The translations under genes and the position numbers were made by a program. 32,048 nt of DNA from positions 1 through 32,048 of the forward strand of contig CANIWQ010000023.1 in assembly GCA_947471365.1 (NCBI GenBank), read 5' to 3'. Within the stretch, counting starts at the first letter, position 1. The number at the start of each line of letters is the position of its first letter. The notes below the pieces were generated by a model. It did not search any database and was not told the origin of the DNA. It saw nothing but the letters and a program-made list of their open reading frames with translations. This document shows, piece after piece, positions 17,201 to 23,786 of the stretch. Source of the DNA: Gemmatimonadota bacterium (GTDB lineage Bacteria > Gemmatimonadota > Gemmatimonadetes > Gemmatimonadales > Gemmatimonadaceae).

Positions 17201-17345
17201 GATTGCCACGGGGCTTGCGGAGGCGTTGAGTGGTCGGATGGTGCTCCCTGACGCGCGCACGTGCACCGAGTACGCGCGCCGCCACTATGACTGGCCGGTG
17301 ATCGCGGAGCGCACACGGCTCGTGTACGAAGAGGCGATGCGATGA
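14277..17345 (+). CDS. Asparagine synthetase-like amidotransferase fused to a GT4 glycosyltransferase
   Basis: One uninterrupted 1022-codon frame that joins two enzymes. Residues 1 to about 630 form a complete AsnB-type protein. It has the N-terminal nucleophile Cys2 (MCGIIGVV), glutamine-site segments RLSIIDL and FNGEIYN, the ATP loop SGGVDSS at 264-270, and NGDGGDELFGGY in the synthetase domain. From about 650 a GT4 protein begins (MEWFSEKPGGLNRVYFELM). It continues through VIPGGVDVPRF to the donor motif EGFGLIVAESLAAGTP near 930 and a complete C-terminus. In surface-glycan loci AsnB-like proteins commonly amidate uronic acid carboxyls, and the fusion would couple that to glycosyl transfer. 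The substrate is not shown. Its stop overlaps the next gene (ATGA). Confidence 0.92.
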   Translation: MCGIIGVVKEGAAASRDRLVAARELMWHRGPDDAGVWADEHACVGARRLSIIDLSKTGHQPLVSSDAKRVLVFNGEIYNFRALRKELEGDFVFQSYSDSEVVLHGYRKWGGPGLVQRLDGMFAFSLWDEDTRTLFAARDRAGKKPFYYRHEDRQFHFASTLNALLAFLPGTPPVDPMAVDAFLVYQAVPSPLSIFRGVRQLRPAHHLTFHANTGACREERYWKLSYATKTDESEAEVLEHIERLARAAVTKRLDSDVPVGLFLSGGVDSSLVAALASQESTKPIEAMTLGFDEPAFDERQYARAVTQHLKMPLHEETLRPALVADLPSIVWHYGQPVADVSIVPNHYLARAARRWMTVALNGDGGDELFGGYARPMLARMTAPYRRAVPELMRNALGGLFAQTSDGPLRRVGLLARAGAGSSADAFTYDRAFRPFRDEAYSDVLKNLVGNTHPDALYRTVWNEADGLDDVDRALYGDFNTYLPDQLLAKADRASMAHSLEARSPLLDRALVEYAATIPTALRLRHFQTKYLLKKLTGRFVPPEVLFRRKRGFVMPAARWLRGELAPFVRAALDNRTFFDRGWVRPEFVRRILAEHFTGVRDWGEQIWTLLVLEVWARLVLDRTLDRDARMDDFLRKPERARRTTLRTLQLGMEWFSEKPGGLNRVYFELMRHLPDAGVEVHGLVAGTSQVTVDARGMIEGFAPHSERLLPRLLAVRRKAGPLLRSDPGVLVVSHFALYTAPLLDELADHPLVVHFQGPWGLEGRAERQSKFTEMAKSAVERAVYSRAKAFIVLSTPFGRILESRFGIPRERIHVIPGGVDVPRFAIQESAEECRLRLDWPTDRPIVLAVRRLMRRMGLDDLIAAVPQLRETIPNVLVLIAGRGPIAGELQARIDAAGLADHVRLLGFVPDALLPRAYRAATITIVPTVELEGFGLIVAESLAAGTPAMVTPVGGLPEAVSGLSPSLVLPSTGAAAIATGLAEALSGRMVLPDARTCTEYARRHYDWPVIAERTRLVYEEAMR

Positions 17346-18493
17346 GTGCGCCGCGCCGAGTGCTGTTTGTTGATCACGCGGGCGTGTTGGGCGGCGCGGA
17401 GTTGTCGCTGCTGGATCTGGCGATGGCGTTCGGGGATCGCGCACGCGTGGCGTTACTGGCCGACGGTCCATTTGCCGACCGTCTGCGCGCACGAGGCGTG
17501 CGCGTGACCACGACGCCGATGGGTGCGCTCGCCGACGTACGCAAGGATACGCGGCTTCCGTCGTTTGGTGCGCTCGCCGCCATGTGGCGGACGGCCGGCG
17601 CGTTGGGTGCGACGGTGGATCCCTCGGAATTGCTCTGTGCGAACTCGCAGAAGGCGTTCGTCGTCAGCGCGCTCGCCGGCTGGCGCGCGCAGCGCCCCGT
17701 CGCGTGGATTTTGCGGGACATTCTGGCGGCACCGCATTTTAGTGGGGCGAACATTCGGGCCGTGATCACGCTCGCGAACTGGCGTGCCTGCCGTGTGATT
17801 GCCAACTCACAGGCGACGGCCGATGCGTTTGTGGCAGCCGGCGGAAGAAAATCGCTCGTGTGTGTGGTGCACAACGGCATTGATGCCGCACCGTTTGATG
17901 TCGTGACGCCGGCCGATGGTCAGGCGGTGCGTCGTGCGCTGCACATTCCGGATGATGCCTTTACCGTGGCGATGCCGGGGCGCTTCCATGCGTGGAAAGG
18001 GCAGCAGGTACTACTCGCTGCGCTCGCGCAGGTGCCCAACGTACACGCCATCATTGCGGGCGCGCCGCTCTTTGGCGAACAGGCGTTCGCGGACGAACTC
18101 CGCGCACGCGCCGCTCGGCTTGGCGTAGCGGACCGCGCGCATTTCACCGGATTCCGCGACGACATTCCCGCCCTGCTGAGCGCTGCCAATGTCGTGGTGC
18201 ATGCGTCCACGCTCCCAGAACCATTTGGTCGTGTGGTGGTGGAAGGGATGTTGGCGCACCGACCGGTCGTGGCCAGTAACGCGGGCGGCGTCCCCGAACT
18301 CATTGTGGACGGCGAGTCTGGCGTGTTGGTGCCGCCGGCAGACGCGCGCGCGCTCGCGGCGGCCATCGCGGCGCTGCGTGATGACGCGCCGCGCGCGGCG
18401 CGTATTGCGGCGGCAGGCGCTCGGCGCGCGCGAACGTTGTTCACCGTTGGCGCGATGGCCCGCGGAATTGAAGAGGCGCTGGCAGCCTGTTGA
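17342..18493 (+). CDS. Glycosyltransferase family 4
   Basis: A 383-residue GT-B enzyme beginning MSAPRRVLFVDHAGVLGGAE, with the acceptor-domain GG loop. It continues to RVIANSQATADAFVAAGG and VVHNGIDAAPFD at the domain junction. The donor-binding element is LPEPFGRVVVEGMLAHRPVV, with the E-x7-E spacing. The start ATG overlaps the fusion-gene stop. It is the last gene of the glycan block before a convergent outer-membrane protein gene, and a perfect 9-bp hairpin spans its stop codon. The C-terminal third is very alanine/arginine-rich, in keeping with local GC content. Confidence 0.9.
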   Translation: MSAPRRVLFVDHAGVLGGAELSLLDLAMAFGDRARVALLADGPFADRLRARGVRVTTTPMGALADVRKDTRLPSFGALAAMWRTAGALGATVDPSELLCANSQKAFVVSALAGWRAQRPVAWILRDILAAPHFSGANIRAVITLANWRACRVIANSQATADAFVAAGGRKSLVCVVHNGIDAAPFDVVTPADGQAVRRALHIPDDAFTVAMPGRFHAWKGQQVLLAALAQVPNVHAIIAGAPLFGEQAFADELRARAARLGVADRAHFTGFRDDIPALLSAANVVVHASTLPEPFGRVVVEGMLAHRPVVASNAGGVPELIVDGESGVLVPPADARALAAAIAALRDDAPRAARIAAAGARRARTLFTVGAMARGIEEALAAC

Positions 18494-18505
18494 GCCGCCA
18501 GCGCC
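18475..18505. terminator. Perfect 9-bp hairpin at a convergent junction
   Basis: GGCGCTGGC at 18475-18483 pairs perfectly with GCCAGCGCC at 18497-18505, and the TGA stop of the plus-strand glycosyltransferase lies in the 13-base loop. No T-run follows on the plus strand. On the minus strand a T-rich stretch (TCTTCAATTCC) follows, so it may act mainly as terminator of the outer-membrane protein gene. Confidence 0.45.
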
Positions 18506-18529
18506 ACGCACCAGCCCAGCGAACGCGGG

Positions 18530-19378
18530 CTAGTTCTTGGCCAGCTTGAAGCCGCCGAAGCCCATCAGCACACGCAGGGTGCCGCCCGTGGGACCCAAAT
18601 CTGGTCCACCGAACACTTCGTGCCCACGGTAGGTCCACGACGTGCGATTGGGTGTGATGGCTGACCCGAAACGCAGTCCGATGGTGAAGCCCGTGTGCGA
18701 GGTCGATTCCTTGAGCAGCAGCCAGTCAATGCCGATTCCCGGCTGCACCATGATGTAGTTGCCCAAGATCTGACTTTCGAGACCGGGGTTGAGAATGATC
18801 TCGTCAAACGTCGGATCAGTCCGCACCGAGACGGTGCCGCCGCCATCACGGTTTTTCAGTGACAGCCTCACATTGCCGCCGCCAATTCCAAGGTACGGAA
18901 AAATGGTCAAGCGCCAGGTGGTGTACACCGGTACAGCTGCCGTCGCCATGAAGTACGACGCTTCCAGTCGATTCGTCTTTCCTTTCGGGCTCGTCTCGTA
19001 TCCAAAATCACCGTAGTGCCACTCGCCGCCGACCATCACGCGCCCGAGTGACACATAGCCACCGACGCCGTAGGTATACGCGTCGTTGGAGAGGCTCGAA
19101 AAGCCCGTTCCGCCGGCGAGATCGGTGCGATTGAAATGCGCGTTCAGGCTCGACACATCCATACCCATCGAGCCGACGGTGATGTAGCCGTGCGAGAACG
19201 GCACAATAAAATCGCTCACCGGCTTGGTGGGCTCGGTGGAGGCCTGTGCGAATAACGAACCGGCGCTCACGGAGAGCGTGCTGGCCAGCACCATGGATAG
19301 GCGACGAATCGTCGACGTCACGCGCGGCAGGTTCAAGCGTTTCGGGGGAAGAAGTCTCGATGAATCAAAACGAAGCAT
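18530..19378 (-). CDS. Outer-membrane beta-barrel protein, exported
   Basis: A 282-residue protein with an N-terminal export signal: a basic region (TSTIRRLS), a hydrophobic stretch (MVLASTLSVSAGSLFAQ) and a likely cleavage near residue 45. The mature part alternates short hydrophobic strands with glycine- and asparagine-rich turns (YTYGVGGYVSLGRVMVGGEWHYGD), and strands such as LTIFPYLGIGGGNVRLSL look like beta-hairpins. No named family was recognised. The ATG at 19378 was used; the frame is open to 19630, and M29 (19294) would leave an unusually uncharged signal peptide. It stands alone, convergent with the glycan block and divergent from the next gene. Confidence 0.75.
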   Translation of the reverse strand: MLRFDSSRLLPPKRLNLPRVTSTIRRLSMVLASTLSVSAGSLFAQASTEPTKPVSDFIVPFSHGYITVGSMGMDVSSLNAHFNRTDLAGGTGFSSLSNDAYTYGVGGYVSLGRVMVGGEWHYGDFGYETSPKGKTNRLEASYFMATAAVPVYTTWRLTIFPYLGIGGGNVRLSLKNRDGGGTVSVRTDPTFDEIILNPGLESQILGNYIMVQPGIGIDWLLLKESTSHTGFTIGLRFGSAITPNRTSWTYRGHEVFGGPDLGPTGGTLRVLMGFGGFKLAKN

Positions 19379-19628
19379 CGGCCGAAAGCTAGCCAATTTG
19401 CGGGGGGATAGGGGCAAAATGGGGTGAGTTGGAGGGCTGGGGGGGGTCGTACCGACGAGTGGCGGACACTCTGGGGCGCTTGGGTCCTCTGAGACAGACG
19501 ATTCAGGGCGACGGCTCGGTTCAGATGGGGGACTGGCCCGTGAGGCACCGCTTCCGTGTATTTTCCAAGGCGATTGCCTCGGCACGTGACGGGGCGCGGG
19601 CACAAAACGACCGCTTGGAGTGCTTCCC

Positions 19629-20123
19629 ATGCCGCTGGTTCCCTTTGAAAAGCTACCGGATGACGCCCGAATTTGGGTGTTTGGCGCCGCCGCGCCGATC
19701 GACGAGGTGGATGCCCCGCGACTCCTTGCCGCCGTGGATGCTTTTTTGTTTGACTGGAAGGCCCACGGTCATCCGCTGACCTGCGGGCGCCATTGGCGCG
19801 ACGACCATTTTTTGGTGGTCGGGGTGGATCAGCGGACGGAAGGTGCGAGCGGGTGCTCGGTGGACGGGCTGTTCCGCACGCTCCAGTCCATTGAGAAGGG
19901 AATCGGTACCTCGCTCGTGGCGGGCGGGCTGGTCTTCTTTCGTGACGAGGTCGGACTCGTGCATGCGCTGCCACGCGCGGCGTTCGAACGACTGGCGGCG
20001 ACGGGGCATGTCGGGAGCGCCACGACGGTTTTTGATCAGACCATCACGACCGTGGCCGAGTACAACGATCGCTTCGTGACGACCGCTGGCGCTGGGTGGC
20101 ATAAGACGCTGCTGGGCGTTTAG
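19629..20123 (+). CDS. Conserved small protein of unknown function (often labelled 'ABC transporter ATPase' in Bacteroidetes)
   Basis: A 164-residue protein. The N-terminus VPFEKLPDDARIWVFGA, the AVDAFLFDWKAHGHPL segment and DQRTEGASGCSVDGLFRTLQ match my recollection of a family common in Bacteroidetes. That family usually carries the label ABC transporter ATPase, although no Walker A, signature or Walker B motif is present here either. The ATG at 19629 has GGAG (19617-19620) 8 bases upstream, so the upstream start at 19620 is less likely. It has no signal peptide or membrane helix. The 250-bp region before it (19379-19628) shows no convincing promoter or RNA; it is G-rich at the left end. 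Function unknown. Confidence 0.8.
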   Translation: MPLVPFEKLPDDARIWVFGAAAPIDEVDAPRLLAAVDAFLFDWKAHGHPLTCGRHWRDDHFLVVGVDQRTEGASGCSVDGLFRTLQSIEKGIGTSLVAGGLVFFRDEVGLVHALPRAAFERLAATGHVGSATTVFDQTITTVAEYNDRFVTTAGAGWHKTLLGV

Positions 20124-20153
20124 CACCAGCGGCGTAGCGGGCGCTCAGGCGCC
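20106..20153. terminator. Two adjacent hairpins at a convergent junction
   Basis: A 10-pair stem (20106-20115 with 20126-20135, one G-T pair) holds the plus-strand TAG stop in its loop. A second stem, GGCGC/GCGCC (20140-20144 with 20149-20153), holds the minus-strand stop in its 4-base loop. Neither has a T-run, so a bidirectional transcript end is inferred from position and symmetry. Confidence 0.4.
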
Positions 20154-20891
20154 GGTTTCCAACTCGCGTAGCAGTTGCGTGTGCGCCGCTGCAATGAGGT
20201 CGCGCGTACGATCGCGCAGAGTCGCGACGTCGTTGGCGGAGAGCCCCGTGGTCTCGATCGGGTCGAGCACGTGGAGACGCGCGTGCGCGCGGGTGAACCG
20301 CATACTTCCCTTGGCCATCGCGTGGCGCGTGCCCGCGATCACCATCGGCAGGATAGGAGCGCCGCTCTCAATCGCGAGGCGGAAGGCGCCGTCCTTGAAC
20401 GGCAGTAGGGCGCCGTCGCGCGAGCGTGTGCCTTCGGGAAACACCATCACGGAGACGCGGTGGGACAGACGCTCCCGTGCGGCGATGAGCGCCCGCGCAC
20501 CGCTGGTGCGTTCGCCGCGGCGAATGGAGATGTCGCCGGCCATCCGCATCATCCATCCAAAGAACGGAATCTTGAACATGGCGTCTTTGGACAGCCATTT
20601 CATTTCCCACGGCAAGTGGCAGATGAGAAAAACGTCGGCCCATGATTCGTGATTACTGACGGCGACATACGGACGTCGCGGGTCGCGTACCATGGAGCCG
20701 GATACTTCAAAGGTCCAGAGTGGATTCAACTTCACCTGCGTGACACCGATTAATCGAAAGGTTCGGCCCGCGGCGTAGCGTCCGCGGTCGAACGGGGCGG
20801 TGCACGCCCAGACCAAGGCCACGACGGGGGTACCGGCAATGACCAGCCCCACCGTCGTCACCCAGATCCATGCGTTCGCCAGCCAGTTCAC
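20145..20891 (-). CDS. 1-acyl-sn-glycerol-3-phosphate acyltransferase family protein (PlsC-like)
   Basis: A 248-residue membrane-associated acyltransferase with an N-terminal hydrophobic helix (VTTVGLVIAGTPVVALVWAC). The catalytic H-x4-D motif is HESWAD (H81, D86), the third-box element is FPEGTRS at 151-157, and block IV contains GAPILPMVIAGT. Such enzymes transfer an acyl chain to lysophosphatidic acid or a related acceptor during phospholipid synthesis at the cytoplasmic membrane. The start is GTG at 20891, overlapping the CDGSH gene stop by four bases (GTGA). It is the last gene of a minus-strand operon of three. Confidence 0.92.
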   Translation of the reverse strand: MNWLANAWIWVTTVGLVIAGTPVVALVWACTAPFDRGRYAAGRTFRLIGVTQVKLNPLWTFEVSGSMVRDPRRPYVAVSNHESWADVFLICHLPWEMKWLSKDAMFKIPFFGWMMRMAGDISIRRGERTSGARALIAARERLSHRVSVMVFPEGTRSRDGALLPFKDGAFRLAIESGAPILPMVIAGTRHAMAKGSMRFTRAHARLHVLDPIETTGLSANDVATLRDRTRDLIAAAHTQLLRELETGA

Positions 20892-21115
20892 GGAGCGGTG
20901 ACAGGGTCAGCGTCCGGCGGGTCAATAAACCCGACCGACTTGTGTGCGCCGTCGCAGAACGGTTTGCGCTGTGAATGTCCGCATCGGCAGAGCGCCACAT
21001 TTGGCTTGCCGGGCGTGCGCGGAATCTCGAGCCCCGTGTGGTCGATGAGCGTGATGTCGCCGGTCACGAGGAGCGAACCATTCTTGCGGACAGTGATCGT
21101 CACCGGCTGTGTCAT
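20888..21115 (-). CDS. CDGSH iron-sulfur domain protein
   Basis: A 75-residue protein ending in a full CDGSH-type 2Fe-2S site. The ligands are C43, C45, C54 and H58 in CRCGHSQRKPFCDGAH. The N-terminal part is a short beta-rich segment (VTITVRKNGSLLVTGDITLID) of the kind seen in bacterial mono-CDGSH proteins. The ATG at 21115 overlaps the preceding stop by ATGA, whereas an upstream start at 21139 would lie deeper inside that gene. Family members handle redox or cluster transfer, but the partner here is unknown. It sits between a small membrane protein and a lipid acyltransferase. Confidence 0.93.
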   Translation of the reverse strand: MTQPVTITVRKNGSLLVTGDITLIDHTGLEIPRTPGKPNVALCRCGHSQRKPFCDGAHKSVGFIDPPDADPVTAP

Positions 21116-21552
21116 GCGCGCAACCAGTCTGCCTGCCAATTCTTGACAGCCTTCTTGACGTCGCCCGCGCTCTTCAACTCACCCTTGAGGCAGCGATCAA
21201 CCAGCGCGGGCAACTCGTCGTCGCCGGCAAAGCGCAGGCCCACCAACTGGCCAACGGTGAGGCTGAGGATCTGCGCGTGCATCGACGCCGGGAGCAGCTC
21301 CCGCAGGCGGAGGCGCATTTCGAGACGGATGATGCGGTTCTGCACGGTCAGGGCTTCGCCGCGCGCCGCGAACACGGCCAGGAACACGCCGACCGCGAAT
21401 ACTACGCCCCAAAGGTTGAACTGCGACTGCTCATGCCACCAATGGCGCGTGGCCACGAACACGTTGAGCATCACAATCGGGAACGCGACAAAGTGCCACA
21501 GCGGATGGAAGCGGACGTGGTTGCCGTAGTTCTGTGGACGGGTCTCAGTCAT
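21112..21552 (-). CDS. Two-helix membrane protein, DUF6526-like
   Basis: A 146-residue protein starting MTETRPQNYGNHVRFHPLWHF, the QNYxNHxRFHP opening I associate with DUF6526. It then has two hydrophobic helices (HFVAFPIVMLNVFVATRH and LWGVVFAVGVFLAVFAAR). The soluble C-terminal half has RLEMRLRLRELLP and ends with an amphipathic segment. The function is unknown. The 139-bp gap upstream (21553-21691) has an AT-rich patch at 21574-21595 (minus-strand TATATT and GATACT) that could carry the operon promoter, but no good -35 was found. Its stop overlaps the CDGSH gene start. Confidence 0.8.
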   Translation of the reverse strand: MTETRPQNYGNHVRFHPLWHFVAFPIVMLNVFVATRHWWHEQSQFNLWGVVFAVGVFLAVFAARGEALTVQNRIIRLEMRLRLRELLPASMHAQILSLTVGQLVGLRFAGDDELPALVDRCLKGELKSAGDVKKAVKNWQADWLRA

Positions 21553-21691
21553 AGTGCAAAGCCTCGGGAGGGAGTATCAAACAATATAAAGAATCTGCGG
21601 GGGTCGCGCGTTCCATGAGCGAGGGTTGCGTCGCCGTACGAGGCTGTGCACGGACACCAGCCCTCGGCCAATGGCGCGAGGGGTCCGCTGG

Positions 21692-22744
21692 TCAGTTCGG
21701 GAGCGGAGCCGCGAGCGCCACCACGGGCCGCGCGAGAGCGATCCCCTCGCGTTCGAGGCGCGCAAACAGCGCGAGGAGCACCCGTTGGCGGGCTTCCATG
21801 GCGAGTTTGTAATCGGGGTTGTCGACGATCACGACGGTCTCGAACTCAAAGCCAATGGCCCCAGTGCCATTGAGATGCGCACGCACGAGCGTGGCGTGCG
21901 GTTCGGACGCGACCGCCTCGGCGATCAGCGGGGCAACGCGCGCGAGTCGCTCGCTCGTTGTGCCAGGCGCAATCGACAGGGTCATCACCAGACGGCGCCC
22001 TTCGCGACGCGAGAAGTTACGGATACGGCTCCGTAGCAGGTCGGCGTTCGAGAAAATCAGCTGCTCGCCGTTGATGCTGCGGACGCGCGTTGTCTTGAGA
22101 CCAATGTGTTCAACCGTGCCCTCAAAGGCATCCACGGAAATCGTGTCGCCGCCGATGAACGGTTTGTCGAGCCAAATCGAGAGCGCGGCGAAGAGGTCGC
22201 CGAGGATGTTTTGAACGGCCAGCGCGATGGCAATGCCGCCAACGCTGAGCGCGCTGATGAACGTGCCAACGGGGAAGTGCAGCGTCTCGAGCGCCACCAG
22301 CACGACCGTGGTCCAGAGCACCATGCGCGAGACGAACTTGAGCACGCCAACGGCCGACGCTTCAATGTGGGTATCGGGCCGGTCCGTGTACGCCCCGACC
22401 CAAAAGTCCACGGTCTTGCTCGCCCACCGCAGTCCCTGCACGGCAAAGGCAATCACCATCAAGGTGGTCGCAATTTTGTCGACGTTTGCCGGAAGGTCGA
22501 GAAAGCGCTCCGAGATGGCGATGGAGATGGCCACCACGAGCGGAGTCCGAATGGCCTGCAGGAGAACGACGATGTAGTCGTCAGCCCTCGTCTCGGTTTT
22601 GGCCGCCGCCACGTCGAGGTAGCGAATGACGTAGCGGCGCAGCAGTGCAATGGTGAGCGTCGCGGCAACGGCGCCGCCGAGCGCAAAGAGCCAGTCGTGG
22701 AGTGAGTTGCCGTACCACATGGAGTTCATGGAGGCGGAAAACAT
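21692..22744 (-). CDS. Mechanosensitive ion channel, MscS family
   Basis: About 350 residues with four to five membrane helices. The pore helix and following beta domain read SVGGIAIALAVQNILGDLFAAL, then DKPFIGGDTISV, the core MscS signature. The cytoplasmic vestibule begins with GTVEHIGLKTTRVRS and NADLLRSRIRNFSRREGRR. Such channels open under membrane tension and release solutes on osmotic downshift. Three ATGs compete: 22744, 22729 and 22720; none has a clear ribosome site, so the start is uncertain by eight codons. The gene is divergent from msrP and separated from the next minus-strand gene by 139 bp. Confidence 0.92.
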   Translation of the reverse strand: MFSASMNSMWYGNSLHDWLFALGGAVAATLTIALLRRYVIRYLDVAAAKTETRADDYIVVLLQAIRTPLVVAISIAISERFLDLPANVDKIATTLMVIAFAVQGLRWASKTVDFWVGAYTDRPDTHIEASAVGVLKFVSRMVLWTTVVLVALETLHFPVGTFISALSVGGIAIALAVQNILGDLFAALSIWLDKPFIGGDTISVDAFEGTVEHIGLKTTRVRSINGEQLIFSNADLLRSRIRNFSRREGRRLVMTLSIAPGTTSERLARVAPLIAEAVASEPHATLVRAHLNGTGAIGFEFETVVIVDNPDYKLAMEARQRVLLALFARLEREGIALARPVVALAAPLPN

Positions 22745-22774
22745 CAATAATTTCGGGCAAAAGGGAGGCAGCAA

Positions 22775-22805
22775 CTGAACCCTGCACGGTGCCAATATGT
22801 ATAAT
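22775..22805 (+). promoter_or_regulatory. Putative promoter of the msrP-msrQ operon
   Basis: A perfect TATAAT lies at 22800-22805 in an otherwise GC-rich gap, 26 bases before the msrP ATG. The best upstream hexamer is CTGAAC (22775-22780) at a long spacing of 19, so only the -10 is convincing. The AT-rich core could also serve the divergent MscS gene (minus-strand TATTAT). Confidence 0.5.
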
Positions 22806-22831
22806 ATGGTTGACCCCTCTCGGAGTTACAG

Positions 22832-23785
22832 ATGCTGGTACGTCGCACCGACCCAATCGGGTCGTCTGAGATCACCCCTGAAGCGCACTATCTGAACCGG
22901 CGGGAATTCCTCGCGGCCGCTGGGCTACTGGGCGCTGGCCTCACGGGGGTTGCGCTCCCGGCCTCCGCGAGCGCGGCGGGGCGCGCACAGGAGCCTAAGG
23001 CACTGGGCAAGCCGTACGGATTGCAGTCGGACGACAAGCCGACGCCGTATAAGGACGTCACGAGCTACAACAATTTCTACGAGTTCGGAACCGGTAAAGA
23101 CGAGCCGATCGAGAACGCCCGTGGCTTTGTGCCGCGCCCGTGGACGGTGCAAGTGGATGGTCTCGTTGCCAAGCCCGCCAGCTATCAGCTCGAGGATTTC
23201 CTCAAGCCGTCGGCTGTCGAAGATCGCATCTACCGGCACCGCTGTGTAGAAGCGTGGTCGATGGTCATTCCGTGGCGCGGGATTGCCCTTGCCGATGTCA
23301 TCAAGCGCGCGCAGCCGACGGCAGCGGCCAAGTTTGTGGAGTTCACCACGCTCATGGACCCGAAGCGCATGCCGGGACAGCGCTCGAATGTCTTGCAGTG
23401 GCCGTACGTCGAAGGGTTGCGGCTCGACGAAGCGCTGAATCCACTGGCGATGCTCGCCACTGGGGTGTACGGACGCGATCTCCCCAACCAAAACGGCGCG
23501 CCCCTCCGCTTGGTGGTGCCGTGGAAGTATGGGTTCAAGGGGATCAAGTCGATTGTGCGCATCCGCTTCGTGGACAAAATGCCAAACAGCGCGTGGAATC
23601 TTGCCGCGCCGCAGGAATACGGGTTCTACTCGAACGTGAACCCCGACGTGGATCATCCGCGCTGGAGCCAAGCGAAGGAGCGCCGCATTGGCGAGTTCTC
23701 GCGACGTCCCACGCTGATGTTTAACGGATACGCCGAGCAAGTGGCTTCGATGTACGCTGGTATGGACCTCCGCAAGAATTATTGA
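22832..23785 (+). CDS. msrP: Protein-methionine-sulfoxide reductase catalytic subunit MsrP (molybdopterin enzyme)
   Basis: A 317-residue periplasmic oxidoreductase. A twin-arginine signal ([15 protein letters not shown], with RR at 23-24) leads to cleavage near AQE. The molybdenum-coordinating cysteine is C138 in [16 protein letters not shown], a hallmark of the YedY/MsrP family. The C-terminal half carries [20 protein letters not shown], also typical. With the haem membrane protein MsrQ it repairs methionine sulfoxide in envelope proteins, using quinol-derived electrons. GGAG lies 6 bases before the ATG. The next gene starts directly after the stop, so the two are co-transcribed, as in most genomes. 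Confidence 0.95.
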   Translation: MLVRRTDPIGSSEITPEAHYLNRREFLAAAGLLGAGLTGVALPASASAAGRAQEPKALGKPYGLQSDDKPTPYKDVTSYNNFYEFGTGKDEPIENARGFVPRPWTVQVDGLVAKPASYQLEDFLKPSAVEDRIYRHRCVEAWSMVIPWRGIALADVIKRAQPTAAAKFVEFTTLMDPKRMPGQRSNVLQWPYVEGLRLDEALNPLAMLATGVYGRDLPNQNGAPLRLVVPWKYGFKGIKSIVRIRFVDKMPNSAWNLAAPQEYGFYSNVNPDVDHPRWSQAKERRIGEFSRRPTLMFNGYAEQVASMYAGMDLRKNY

Positions 23786-23786
23786 G

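Noticed and set aside
19379-19630. N-terminal extension of the outer-membrane protein frame to 19630
   Set aside because: The extension is Pro/Ser/Arg-rich and would place the signal peptide more than 100 residues inside the protein.
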